The notes: generated from the sequence alone by a model not told the origin. Counted from the first letter of the stretch, positions 17,353 to 25,800 are shown. The stretch: 64,000 bases of DNA from Bacilli bacterium (GCA_900768345.1 CAAGCO010000020.1:62001-126000); one strand, 5' to 3'. Translations and numbers: made by a program.

Positions 17353-17556
17353 TTAGTTGTTACAACTATTACAATTATTTGAGCAACCATTATTTATAAA
17401 ACCTACACCAAAAATAATAACTAATAAGATAAATAATACTAATATGATTGCTGCTCCATAGCCATAACTATATCCACCATTATAATAACCAGGATATGCG
17501 CCATAATTCATTGCATTACCGCCGGCATATCCACCATTATATCCATAATAATACAT
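17353..17556 (-). CDS. YjcZ-like small Gly/Tyr-rich membrane protein
   Basis: The 67-residue protein has a Gly/Tyr/Asn-rich N-terminus, one hydrophobic helix 'AAIILVLFILLVIIFGVGF' and a Cys/Asn tail 'CSNNCNSCNN'. The Gly-Tyr head followed by this type of helix is the plan of the YjcZ family of small sporulation-associated proteins. A strong AGGAGGT site precedes the ATG. The four-Cys tail is not typical of the family. Presence fits the other sporulation genes in the window. Confidence 0.65.
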   Translation of the reverse strand: MYYYGYNGGYAGGNAMNYGAYPGYYNGGYSYGYGAAIILVLFILLVIIFGVGFINNGCSNNCNSCNN

Positions 17557-17629
17557 ATATTACCTCCTAACTTATCTATATTATTTTATGGTTTATATAT
17601 TTTATTGACACAACTAAAAGTATATACAA

Positions 17630-17658
17630 TTTACAATTATACTATTTTTTTGTATAAT
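17630..17658 (+). promoter_or_regulatory. Promoter of ftsW/rodA-like gene
   Basis: TTTACA at 17630-17635 and TATAAT at 17653-17658 are 17 bases apart. The predicted transcription start is only about nine bases before the ATG at 17674, with no Shine-Dalgarno, so the leader is very short. Confidence 0.7.
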
Positions 17659-17673
17659 AAGTATGATTAGAAT

Positions 17674-18912
17674 ATGAAGAAAAAGAGAGTAAAAGTATTA
17701 AGAAATTTAAATAAGTGGATTTTAGTTCTTACTGTAATCTTTGCTTTTGGTGGTGCGTTTTTTATATTAGATGCATCATCTATTTCAGCTACATTAACTT
17801 ATGGTAAATCATCGCCTTATTTCTTCTTTTCAAGACAATTAGTTTTTGTAATTATAAGTTTTATACTTGCATTAATAATGTTAAAGGTAATAGATACAAA
17901 AGCATATGAACCGTTATCAGGAATTGCATCATTGGTGCTACTAGGAATAACGGGAGTAACAGTATTTAGCAGTGTTATAACAGGTGGAATTAGCACACTA
18001 ACTATCAATATAGCAGGAATACAATTGCAGCCAGCAGAGTTTCTAAAACTATTTCTAACAATTTATGTTGGGTCATTTTTAGGAAAATGGAGCAATGGAG
18101 GAAAACCAAAATGGTTAATTTTATTTCCATTATTAATGTGTTTCTTTGCAGTTCTATTTGTAGTTGCAGGTGGAGATTTAGGAAGTGCTGCAATTATGCT
18201 TGCTTTATTTGCATTAATTATAGTAAGTACACCATTAAGAAAAGATATAATTAATTCAGAAAACAAATCTGATATTATATTAAGAAAAGGAATTACCGCA
18301 TTAAAATATATAGCAATAATAGGCTTATTTGGAAGCATAGCAGTACTAAAATTTGGATATAAAATTATACCAGAAGATTGGCTAAATAAGAGTCAAAGAC
18401 TTAGTAGACTCATTTATACTAATCCATGTGACAGATACGAGGAACAAACAGGATATCAAGTATGTAACGGATATATTGCGATAGACAATGGTGGACTATT
18501 TGGAGTTGGTCCAGGTAAATCAGTTCAAAAATATTTATATTTACCAGAAAGTCACACAGACTTCATATTTCCGATAATAGTTGAAGAATTCGGAGTTATA
18601 ACAGGAATAGTTATTGTATTCTTATATATAGTTCTTACATACTTAATATTTAAAGTAGCTACTAATACTTATGAATTATCTAATTCAATAATATGCTATG
18701 GAATTGGTATCTATTTTATGTTACATATATTTGTAAATCTTGGTGGAGTGCTTGGAATAATACCATTAACAGGAGTACCACTTCCATTTTTAAGTTATGG
18801 TGGAAGTTCATGTTTAGCAATAATCGGAGCATTCACTGTTGTCCAAAGAATCTATATTGAAAACCAAATTGAAAAGAAAAACAGAGAAATAAATAAAATA
18901 GTTAATAAATAG
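17674..18912 (+). CDS. FtsW/RodA/SpoVE-family lipid II polymerase
   Basis: The 412-residue protein has about ten membrane helices and the SEDS signatures 'QPAEFLKLFL', 'GDLGSA' and the C-terminal 'PLTGVPLPFLSYGGSS'. 'GLFGVGPGKSVQKYLYLPESHTDFIFPIIVEEFG' contains the catalytic Asp loop. SEDS proteins polymerise lipid II glycan strands with a partner penicillin-binding protein. Sequence and stand-alone position do not settle whether it is the division (FtsW), elongation (RodA) or spore cortex (SpoVE) form; the loop resembles FtsW/SpoVE. Confidence 0.9.
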   Translation: MKKKRVKVLRNLNKWILVLTVIFAFGGAFFILDASSISATLTYGKSSPYFFFSRQLVFVIISFILALIMLKVIDTKAYEPLSGIASLVLLGITGVTVFSSVITGGISTLTINIAGIQLQPAEFLKLFLTIYVGSFLGKWSNGGKPKWLILFPLLMCFFAVLFVVAGGDLGSAAIMLALFALIIVSTPLRKDIINSENKSDIILRKGITALKYIAIIGLFGSIAVLKFGYKIIPEDWLNKSQRLSRLIYTNPCDRYEEQTGYQVCNGYIAIDNGGLFGVGPGKSVQKYLYLPESHTDFIFPIIVEEFGVITGIVIVFLYIVLTYLIFKVATNTYELSNSIICYGIGIYFMLHIFVNLGGVLGIIPLTGVPLPFLSYGGSSCLAIIGAFTVVQRIYIENQIEKKNREINKIVNK

Positions 18913-18940
18913 AATTTCATAGAAATTCTATTTTTATTTT
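18912..18940 (+). terminator. Terminator after the SEDS gene
   Basis: AGAATTTC pairs with GAAATTCT and is followed by a T-rich run, just before the promoter of the ABC-F unit (TATAAT 18949-18954). Confidence 0.85.
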
Positions 18941-18975
18941 AAAAATGTTATAATATAACAAAGAAGGTGAAAGAG

Positions 18976-18993
18976 ATGAACAAATTAATGTAA
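18976..18993 (+). CDS. Putative five-residue leader peptide (MNKLM)
   Basis: A GAAGGTGAAAG ribosome site precedes ATG 18976, which opens a frame of five codons and a TAA. It stands between the promoter and the ABC-F gene and directly before the alternating repeats at 18998-19033, the usual position of an attenuator leader peptide. It has not been shown to be translated. Confidence 0.5.
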   Translation: MNKLM

Positions 18994-18997
18994 GTAT

Positions 18998-19033
18998 GGC
19001 ATAAACTTAAATTATGCCCAAAAGGAGGCATAA
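18998..19033 (+). promoter_or_regulatory. Attenuator-like alternating hairpins before ABC-F gene
   Basis: Three mutually pairing segments occur: GGCATAA at 18998-19004, its complement TTATGCC at 19012-19018, and a second GGCATAA at 19027-19033. The middle one can pair with either neighbour. The third overlaps the end of the Shine-Dalgarno (AAAGGAGG 19021-19028) and reaches almost to the ATG, so pairing of segments two and three would mask translation initiation. Confidence 0.6.
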
Positions 19034-19034
19034 A

Positions 19035-20567
19035 ATGATAGAAATAAAAGATTTATCTATCAAAGTAAATGATAGATACTTAATTAAAAGTTTAACTCTA
19101 AATCTTAACAAAAACGATAAATTAGCTATAATTGGTGAAGAAGGAAATGGAAAATCAACACTTCTAAAATGTATAATAGGCAAATGTGATTATGCAGAAA
19201 TAACCGGAACAATAAACTTAAAAAATAACAAAGTAGGCTATTTAGAACAAAATATAAAAGAAGAATATAAAAATCAAAAAGTATATAATTATATTTTTAT
19301 AGACGATATAGATTATTATAATAAAATAAACAACTTTTATAAATATTTAGAAATATTAAATTTAAAAGATAATATCTTAGATAAATATATGAATACTTTA
19401 TCCGGTGGTGAAAAAATAAAAGTAGCTATTTTAAAACTATTATTAAATGAAAGTGACGTACTTTTACTAGATGAGCCAACCAATGATTTAGATATTGAAA
19501 CACTATTATGGTTAGAAAACTTTATAAACAAAGTAGATATACCAATTATTTATATATCTCATGATGAAACACTATTATCTAAAACAGCTAATATGATACT
19601 TCATATTGAAAGTTTAAAAAAGAAAACAGAATGTAAACACACTCTTCTAAAAATTAGATATGATGAGTATGTAGACTTAAGACTTAGGATAATTAATCAT
19701 CAAACTCAAATTCATAATTTTGAAAGAAAAGATTATCAAAAAAAGGAAGAAAAACTTATTCATCAAAAGCAAAAAGTAGAATTTGAACAAAATAATATAT
19801 CAAGAGGCGATCCACACGGAGGAAGACTTCTTAAAAAAAAGATGCACAATATAAAAAGTCAAGAAAGAAAACTAGAAAATATAGATATAACTGAAAAGCC
19901 AGATCCTGAAGAATCAATTAATTTTAAATTTGAAGAAGTAAACATACCAAATAATAAGAAAATACTAAATCTTAATAATTATAATTTGATTATAAATAAC
20001 AACAATATAAAAATAAATTTAGAAGTATATGGAAATGTTCATATATGCATAATAGGTAAAAATGGTACAGGAAAAACAACATTAATAAGAAAAATCTATG
20101 ACATATTAAAAGACAAAACTGATATAAAAGTAGGTTATATGCCACAAAATTATAACGAAGTGTTTAGTAATTATGATAATGTTTTGGACTATATAACTGA
20201 TAATAGTAAGAATAAAGATGAAATTACTAAAGTAAGAATGTATTTAGGTAATATGAAATTTACTAGTGAAGAAATGACAGGAAAAATAAACAATCTGAGT
20301 GGAGGAAGTAAAGCTAAATTAATATTAATGAAATTAGTACTAGATAAGTGTAATGTACTTGTGCTTGATGAACCTACAAGAAATGTAAGCCCGCTTTCTA
20401 ATCCGGTAATAAGAAAAGTATTAAAAGACTTTAAAGGTACAATTATTTCAGTATCACATGATAGAAAATATATAGAGGAAGTAGCAAATAAGTTATATAT
20501 TTTAACTAATAATGGATTAAATCTAATTGAAAAAGATAATTTTATAGATAAATTAATCGAAAAATAG
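19035..20567 (+). CDS. ABC-F ribosome-associated ATPase
   Basis: The start at 19035 has AAAGGAGG at correct spacing. The 510-residue protein has two ATP-binding domains and no membrane helices. The first has Walker A 'GEEGNGKST', signature 'LSGGEKIKVA' and Walker B 'LLLDEPTNDLD'. The linker (about residues 190-300) is charged and helical, as in ABC-F proteins that probe the ribosomal exit site. The second has 'GKNGTGKTT', 'LSGGSKAKL' and 'VLDEPTRNVSPLSNP', where the usual 'NHLD' is replaced. ABC-F members protect ribosomes from antibiotics or assist stalled translation; the attenuator-like leader favours inducible resistance. Confidence 0.88.
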   Translation: MIEIKDLSIKVNDRYLIKSLTLNLNKNDKLAIIGEEGNGKSTLLKCIIGKCDYAEITGTINLKNNKVGYLEQNIKEEYKNQKVYNYIFIDDIDYYNKINNFYKYLEILNLKDNILDKYMNTLSGGEKIKVAILKLLLNESDVLLLDEPTNDLDIETLLWLENFINKVDIPIIYISHDETLLSKTANMILHIESLKKKTECKHTLLKIRYDEYVDLRLRIINHQTQIHNFERKDYQKKEEKLIHQKQKVEFEQNNISRGDPHGGRLLKKKMHNIKSQERKLENIDITEKPDPEESINFKFEEVNIPNNKKILNLNNYNLIINNNNIKINLEVYGNVHICIIGKNGTGKTTLIRKIYDILKDKTDIKVGYMPQNYNEVFSNYDNVLDYITDNSKNKDEITKVRMYLGNMKFTSEEMTGKINNLSGGSKAKLILMKLVLDKCNVLVLDEPTRNVSPLSNPVIRKVLKDFKGTIISVSHDRKYIEEVANKLYILTNNGLNLIEKDNFIDKLIEK

Positions 20568-20611
20568 CCAAAAAACTAGACAATGTGTATAAATTGTGTT
20601 ATTATTATATC

Positions 20612-20647
20612 GCTTAATCCGATGCATTTATGTATGATTAAATAAAG
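20612..20647 (+). promoter_or_regulatory. Candidate L19 leader hairpin
   Basis: TTAATC (20614-20619) pairs with GATTAA (20636-20641), with a smaller hairpin inside, between the promoter region and the rplS ribosome site. Position and shape suggest a ribosomal-protein autoregulatory leader. The match to the known L19 leader class is not verified. Confidence 0.4.
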
Positions 20648-20667
20648 CACAAAGGAGGATATATAGT

Positions 20668-21006
20668 ATGAATCTAATTGACAAGATCAATAAGAAACAA
20701 ATCAACCCAAATGTTCCTGCTTTCCAAGTTGGAGACACAGTAAGAGTTGATGTTAAGATCAAAGAAGGTAAAAGAGAAAGAATTCAAGCATTCGAAGGAA
20801 TCGTAACTGCTCGTAAAGGTGGAAGCGTATCTGAAACATTTACTGTTAGAAAGAAAAGCGGAAGCGTTGGAGTTAATAGAATTTTCCCAGTTAATAGCCC
20901 ATTAATCGATAAGATTACAGTTGTTAAAAAAGGAAAAGTAAGAAGAGCTAAACTTAACTTCTTAAAAGGATTAACAGGAAGCTTTAGAATTAAAGAAAGA
21001 AATTAG
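20668..21006 (+). CDS. rplS: Ribosomal protein L19
   Basis: The 112-residue protein matches L19 throughout: 'FQVGDTVRVDVKIKEG', 'ERIQAFEGIVTARKGGS', 'ETFTVRKKSGSVGVNRIFP' and 'RRAKLNFLKGLTGS'. It sits at the 30S-50S interface. A GGAGGATAT site precedes it. Downstream lepB follows after a hairpin that may be a partial terminator. Confidence 0.98.
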   Translation: MNLIDKINKKQINPNVPAFQVGDTVRVDVKIKEGKRERIQAFEGIVTARKGGSVSETFTVRKKSGSVGVNRIFPVNSPLIDKITVVKKGKVRRAKLNFLKGLTGSFRIKERN

Positions 21007-21026
21007 GTTTTACACCTAATTTTTTA
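21001..21026 (+). terminator. Terminator between rplS and lepB
   Basis: AATTAGGT pairs with ACCTAATT and is followed by six Ts. lepB starts about 20 bases later without an obvious promoter, so read-through is likely. Confidence 0.75.
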
Positions 21027-21044
21027 TTAGAAAAAGGAGATTAA

Positions 21045-21539
21045 ATGAAAAAAATATGGTATTCAATAAAAGACTATGTTTATATAGTTTTAATAGTAGT
21101 ACTAATTAGAACATTCTTAGTAACACCAGCAGCAGTTTCAGGAAGCAGTATGGAAAGTACCCTTAACAACCATGATTTAGTCATAATAAATAAATTGGTT
21201 TATAGAATAAAACCAATCGAAAGATTTGATATAGTCGTAGTCAATAATGAAGAAGATAATGATAGAATTATCAAAAGACTAATTGGTCTTCCAAATGAAA
21301 CAATTGAATACAAAGATAATAAACTTTATATAAATGGAGAACTAATAGAAACAAAACTAAGCTTTAAAGATACAGATGATTTCAAAGTTGAAACTAAAGA
21401 TGATGAATACTTTGTTTTAGGAGACAATAGACCTGTATCAAAAGATAGTAGAATACTAGGAAGTTTTAATAAAAAAGATATTATCGGAAGAGTAGGAATA
21501 AGATTTTATCCATTTGATAAAGTAGGTTATGTAAAGTAA
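21045..21539 (+). CDS. lepB: Signal peptidase I
   Basis: The 164-residue protein has one N-terminal membrane anchor (residues 8-25) and the Ser/Lys catalytic dyad: Ser in 'SGSSMESTL' and Lys in 'DRIIKRLIGLP'. 'GDNRPVSKDSR' supplies the conserved C-terminal box. It removes signal peptides from exported proteins such as the DUF2207 and Cys-rich proteins encoded later in the window. rplS and lepB are also neighbours in some other Firmicutes. Confidence 0.95.
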   Translation: MKKIWYSIKDYVYIVLIVVLIRTFLVTPAAVSGSSMESTLNNHDLVIINKLVYRIKPIERFDIVVVNNEEDNDRIIKRLIGLPNETIEYKDNKLYINGELIETKLSFKDTDDFKVETKDDEYFVLGDNRPVSKDSRILGSFNKKDIIGRVGIRFYPFDKVGYVK

Positions 21540-21566
21540 TAATGAGTAGCATTATTACTTTTTTTA
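21535..21566 (+). terminator. Terminator after lepB
   Basis: AGTAATAATG pairs with CATTATTACT around a 5-base loop and is followed by a T run. Confidence 0.9.
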
Positions 21567-21594
21567 TGTTAAAATTTTCATAGTAGGAGTAGTA

Positions 21595-22440
21595 ATGACT
21601 AAAGAAGATTATTTAAAAATAGCAAAAGAAAAATTTAGTAAGAATACACAATCATTAGTTATAAGGCAAATTAATAATTATTATAAAGCTAAAGAAAAGT
21701 ATAGAATAGAGAAGCCTAAATATAACATCGGTGATAAAGTAAAACTTAGCAAAGGAACACTACTTCATGGCACATACAAAAATATAGATGGACTTAAAGA
21801 AATATTAAAAGATGGTCTTGTATCTAGTTGGTTTGTAAATGCAAGAACATCTAAGTATCCAAGTAGTGTAAGTGTATGGAATTTAAAACAAGATTATTAC
21901 TTAAAAGATTATATTGATTTTTATTCAGGTGGAACTATTTTATATGCTGGAGTATTTGAAAATGGAAAAGATACACAGCAAAATAAAACAGCAGTCATTC
22001 CTCACTCAAGAATGAAAAATATTATAGAAGAATCTAAAAAATATGATTGTCATATGTGGTCAATCGAAGAAACTAAAGAAGCAAGATTCTTACCAAATTT
22101 ACTACAAGATAGAGTACAAATAGGTATAATATTTGATAGTAATAATAAATACATAGAAAAACAATTAAAAGGAGATATCTTATCAAATACTATCTCAAAT
22201 AGAAAACTAAAAGAATTTGTAAATCCAGCATACTATGAAAGATTCATAAAAGATAAGAAACACAAAGATGATTTCTTCACAGATAGAGAAAGTGCAATAA
22301 TTTTCGGAATTCCTTCAAACTTCATAGAGGGAATACTAGTTGGAAAAATATATGAAAAAGATGATAAAATATTAGATGAAATAAAAAAACTACTACCAAA
22401 CTCATACATATGTAATCTAGATGGAATAGTTATAAGGTGA
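21595..22440 (+). CDS. HGT-motif protein, possibly PARP/DarT-like ADP-ribosyltransferase
   Basis: The 281-residue protein has no signal peptide. Residues 55-75 read 'TLLHGTYKNIDGLKEILKDGL', close to the first strand and helix of the H-Y-E (PARP-type) ADP-ribosyltransferase fold, where an HGT/HGS precedes an 'I...GL' helix. Near the C-terminus 'DRESAIIFGIPSNFIEGILV' with Glu232 could supply the catalytic Glu, as in DarT-like enzymes. The middle Tyr is not placed with certainty. It is followed 4 bases later by a P-loop kinase-like gene and then a Nudix hydrolase. The alternative is an unrelated fold with a chance HGT. Confidence 0.45.
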   Translation: MTKEDYLKIAKEKFSKNTQSLVIRQINNYYKAKEKYRIEKPKYNIGDKVKLSKGTLLHGTYKNIDGLKEILKDGLVSSWFVNARTSKYPSSVSVWNLKQDYYLKDYIDFYSGGTILYAGVFENGKDTQQNKTAVIPHSRMKNIIEESKKYDCHMWSIEETKEARFLPNLLQDRVQIGIIFDSNNKYIEKQLKGDILSNTISNRKLKEFVNPAYYERFIKDKKHKDDFFTDRESAIIFGIPSNFIEGILVGKIYEKDDKILDEIKKLLPNSYICNLDGIVIR

Positions 22441-22444
22441 TAAA

Positions 22445-22996
22445 ATGAATGGTAAAGTTATTATAATAGGTGGAAATAAAAGAGCAGGTAAAACAACATT
22501 ATCTAATTTGCTACATAACAAGTATAATTTTAATCAATATAATTTTGATATGATATTAGACTCTTTAGAAGCAACATTTAAAGACTTAGAAGATGGAAAT
22601 GATGATAAATATATTGAATTACTCGATAATATGATAAATAGAAGTCTTGAAGATGCTAAAAACTATGGAATAAATACTCTATATGAATATATATTTACAC
22701 CAAAACAAATATCAAAATTAAAAAATAAGAATAATATAAAAATATATTTTTTAGCAAATCTTGATGCTAATGAAGACAACATTGAAAGTGATATGATAAA
22801 ATACTCAAAATCTTATGATTGGCCAGTAACAGCTACAAAAGAAGATGTAAAAAGAAACATTAATTATATTTTAGAAAGAAATGAACTATTAAAAGAAGAA
22901 TGTAAAAAATATAATTTTAGATTAGTAAACACTAGTAGAGAAGATAATAGAAATAAAATATTGAATGATCTAGTAGAAGAAACAATGAAAGAATAA
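22445..22996 (+). CDS. P-loop nucleotide kinase-like protein
   Basis: The 183-residue protein opens with a Walker A loop 'IIGGNKRAGKTTLSNLL' and has the overall length and helix content of small nucleotide or sugar kinases. 'YNFDMILDSLE' may hold the substrate-side acidic residue and 'SREDNRNKILNDL' ends the domain. It is tightly spaced behind the HGT-motif gene. The substrate is unknown; a nucleoside, RNA end or small-molecule kinase are all possible. Confidence 0.7.
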   Translation: MNGKVIIIGGNKRAGKTTLSNLLHNKYNFNQYNFDMILDSLEATFKDLEDGNDDKYIELLDNMINRSLEDAKNYGINTLYEYIFTPKQISKLKNKNNIKIYFLANLDANEDNIESDMIKYSKSYDWPVTATKEDVKRNINYILERNELLKEECKKYNFRLVNTSREDNRNKILNDLVEETMKE

Positions 22997-23002
22997 AATA
23001 TT

Positions 23003-23461
23003 ATGAAAGATATAAGATATAAAGAAAACAATTATCAATTTCACTATAGAACATCAGCTATTATTTATAATAAAGATAAAACTAAAATATTACTCTTTAA
23101 GTCATCAAATAGAGACTTTTATATGCTACCAGGTGGTAAAGTAAATGAACTTGAAAGTAGTGAAGATGCTCTTAAAAGAGAAGTGCAAGAAGAAACAGGA
23201 TTAAAAATAAATATAATAGATTTTAAATGCTTTAGTGAATGTGTAGTAACTGATAAAGAAATGACCTATCAGCAAGTAGAAGCTATTTATGAAGCAAGTT
23301 ATAATGATGAAATAAATAATGATGAATTTAATGGTTTAGAAGGAAATTGGATACTATTTAAATGGTTCAATATTAATAATTTGGACAATATACTAATAGA
23401 GCCAAAAGGAATAAAAGATATATTAAAGAATAATAAAAATCACATAGTAGATGGATTTTAA
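23003..23461 (+). CDS. Nudix hydrolase
   Basis: The 152-residue protein carries a complete Nudix box beginning 'LPGGKVNELESSEDALKREV' and ending 'QEETGL' (G-x5-E-x7-REVQEETG). Nudix enzymes split nucleoside diphosphates linked to another group, including ADP-ribose and NAD. The upstream HGT-motif protein makes ADP-ribose-type substrates plausible, but substrate cannot be read from the sequence. The start lacks a clear ribosome site and may depend on coupling. Confidence 0.88.
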   Translation: MKDIRYKENNYQFHYRTSAIIYNKDKTKILLFKSSNRDFYMLPGGKVNELESSEDALKREVQEETGLKINIIDFKCFSECVVTDKEMTYQQVEAIYEASYNDEINNDEFNGLEGNWILFKWFNINNLDNILIEPKGIKDILKNNKNHIVDGF

Positions 23462-23477
23462 AATAAGTAGGTGAGTA

Positions 23478-25244
23478 ATGAAACAAAGTGATATAGAAAA
23501 ATTAATAAAGCAAGGATATTCTATAGAAGAAATAAGAGTTGCTTTAAATGGCTTAAGTACTATAGCTTTATCTCCTCAAGAAAAAGAAGCATTGGGTGAA
23601 GGAAGAGATGACAGAACTGTTTACGTAACTCCTCAAAATGGTGAAGAGAAAAAAACAAGCTCTATAATGATGGGATATAACAAACAGGGTATAGAACTAG
23701 AAAACGGAGAGTACGTAAATTTTGATGAAGTATCAGAAGCAATTAATAAAGAATTACAAACTGATGAACCAAATATAGTATATGTAAGCAAGAAAACAGG
23801 CAAAAAGATAGCTAAACCAGAAGTAATAGAAGAACTATTTAAAGATGTAATTGCTGTATCAAATGGTTTAAAAATAAGTGAAGATAATTCTATTCAAAAT
23901 CAAAATACTGCAAGAATTGCAATCGAAGAATATGCTAAAAACAAAGAACATAATAAAGGTGTAATGATGTTCGGAAACGAAGGAATAGAACTACCAAACG
24001 GAGACTATGTTCTCATTTCGGAAATAGAAAGTGCTTTAGAAAATTATGTAAGAATGACCCCATCAGAAATAATTGAAATAGAAGACCCAACAAAAGGACA
24101 AGACACAAAACAAAAGCCTAAGAAAGAAGAAAAATATAGAGTAATAGATAGAATCAAAAAGAAAATGACTATCATACCAATTATTATAGCTATCGCAGGT
24201 ACACTTGCAACTGGATTTAAAATGGAACCTACATTTACTACAGAGGTAGTACAAAATGATAGAACGGAAGCTATATATATGGTAGATGAACTTCATGAAA
24301 AAAGTGAGCAAGAATTAACAGAGGAAGCAGTAGAAAGAATACAAGATATTAAAACGGGCGATAAAATTCAAATGGAAGAAGGAATTGAATACCACGAATC
24401 AAGTACTTATAAATATGGTGGAGCAAACAAAAGTGCTGAGTTTGGTGGAAAATATAGAGAAGCCGGAGAATATAATGTAGAATACATTTCAATACTTCAT
24501 GATGGCAAAAGAGTACAAGTTAAATATAATGAAGGAGAAAGTCTAGGGGAAAACTTAAAAGAAACAGCAGATAGACTAGGAGTATCCATAAGTGACTTAG
24601 AATCATACCTTCATATAGGTGGTCCAGTAGCAGGATGGGTATCAACTGATGATTTAGTAAAGTTCCAAGTAGATAAATCACTAGAAGATAAAAATGTTAT
24701 ATTAGAAACAAGCAAAAACATCAAAGTAGAGAATAAAGACTTCAACGGAAGCACAATAAGTATAAATGAAAACGGCACTAATGTAGACTTAAAAGTAGTA
24801 GATGAAAATGGTAACTTATTAAATCCAGGTTCCATAGTGACAGGTTCAAACGGAGTAAAATATAGAATACAAGATTATAATTTAGAACAAAAACTTGATA
24901 AAGAAGAAAAACAAATTCAAACAGGTGAACACCTAACTTGGAGTATACATAATATCAGTAGTGAAGTTGCACTATTATCAGCAGCAGCATCTCTAATAGC
25001 AACAAAATTAAGTAAACGAAATGATAAAAAGATGGTAACACTTACTGAAAGCAAAATAAATGAATTAGTAGGAAATGCAAGGCAAAAATTTGAACACGAA
25101 AGTGAATTCCAAAAAGCAGTAGATTCTTTAGTAAGTAAAAGAATAAAACCAGAAATAGCTGAAAAAGCAAATCTTAAAGATGCATTAATAGATAAACAAA
25201 TAACAGTTGAAGATATAGAAAATTTAGGAGGTCCACAATTATGA
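23478..25244 (+). CDS. Large repeat-containing membrane protein, unknown
   Basis: The 588-residue protein begins with a UBA-like short helix pair ('IEKLIKQGYSIEEIRVAL'). Two related units follow: residues ~65-95 ('IELENGEYVNFDEVSEAI') and ~160-195 ('IELPNGDYVLISEIESAL'). A transmembrane segment lies near 230-247. An outside-facing region of ~250 residues includes 'LKETADRLGVSISDLESYLHIG', which is LysM-like in rhythm. A weak second hydrophobic segment ('ALLSAAASLIAT') and a charged tail end the protein. No known family is recognised. It overlaps the next small gene by 4 bases. Confidence 0.6.
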   Translation: MKQSDIEKLIKQGYSIEEIRVALNGLSTIALSPQEKEALGEGRDDRTVYVTPQNGEEKKTSSIMMGYNKQGIELENGEYVNFDEVSEAINKELQTDEPNIVYVSKKTGKKIAKPEVIEELFKDVIAVSNGLKISEDNSIQNQNTARIAIEEYAKNKEHNKGVMMFGNEGIELPNGDYVLISEIESALENYVRMTPSEIIEIEDPTKGQDTKQKPKKEEKYRVIDRIKKKMTIIPIIIAIAGTLATGFKMEPTFTTEVVQNDRTEAIYMVDELHEKSEQELTEEAVERIQDIKTGDKIQMEEGIEYHESSTYKYGGANKSAEFGGKYREAGEYNVEYISILHDGKRVQVKYNEGESLGENLKETADRLGVSISDLESYLHIGGPVAGWVSTDDLVKFQVDKSLEDKNVILETSKNIKVENKDFNGSTISINENGTNVDLKVVDENGNLLNPGSIVTGSNGVKYRIQDYNLEQKLDKEEKQIQTGEHLTWSIHNISSEVALLSAAASLIATKLSKRNDKKMVTLTESKINELVGNARQKFEHESEFQKAVDSLVSKRIKPEIAEKANLKDALIDKQITVEDIENLGGPQL

Positions 25245-25534
25245 GAGAAGACTCATCATTTAACCAATATGTAAATGCATATAAAAAATTACCACTTCAA
25301 AAGAAGAAAGAAATGGTAAACGAAGAAACTAAAAAACTAATCGCATTCATTGAAAAAATAAACGCAGATATGGGTATAAAAGAACAAACATTATTTAATA
25401 GAGAAATACTTGATTTAAATAGCAATAACATTAGTGATGATGATTTTACTGAAGCTATGTTTGTATATATTCATACTATTAGAGAATCACTTGGAGCATA
25501 CTTCAATAAAGTATCAGAAGTATTATATAAATAA
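25241..25534 (+). CDS. Small helical protein coupled to the membrane protein
   Basis: The 97-residue protein is helical and charged, without signal or membrane segments. Its ATG overlaps the end of the preceding gene by 4 bases, implying translational coupling and probably a joint function with that membrane protein. No family is recognised. Confidence 0.6.
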   Translation: MREDSSFNQYVNAYKKLPLQKKKEMVNEETKKLIAFIEKINADMGIKEQTLFNREILDLNSNNISDDDFTEAMFVYIHTIRESLGAYFNKVSEVLYK

Positions 25535-25543
25535 GGAGGATTT

Positions 25544-25771
25544 ATGATAGAAACAGGTGAAATAATAACATTAAGTAATAATAAGGAATATATTTGTTTT
25601 AGTTCTTTGAATTATGAAGGAAAACATTATATATATTTAATAAGCAATTTTAAACCATTAGAGATTAAATTTGGAATTCAAACTATTGAAAATAACGAAA
25701 TAAGTATAGAAATTATAAACGATCAAAAAGAAAAAGAAAAAGTCTTATCTTTATTCCAAAATCAAAAATAA
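25544..25771 (+). CDS. Small hypothetical protein, 75 residues
   Basis: An AAGGAGG site precedes the ATG. The protein is predicted to be mostly beta strands ('EIITLSNNKEYICFSSLNYEG') with a short charged tail, resembling small DUF1292-type proteins only in size and rhythm. It ends the unit that began at 21595, with a terminator behind it. Confidence 0.55.
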   Translation: MIETGEIITLSNNKEYICFSSLNYEGKHYIYLISNFKPLEIKFGIQTIENNEISIEIINDQKEKEKVLSLFQNQK

Positions 25772-25772
25772 A

Positions 25773-25800
25773 ATGTAGAAAATTAATTCTACATTTTTAT
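25773..25800 (+). terminator. Terminator after 25771
   Basis: ATGTAGAA pairs with TTCTACAT around AATTAA and is followed by Ts. Confidence 0.9.
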
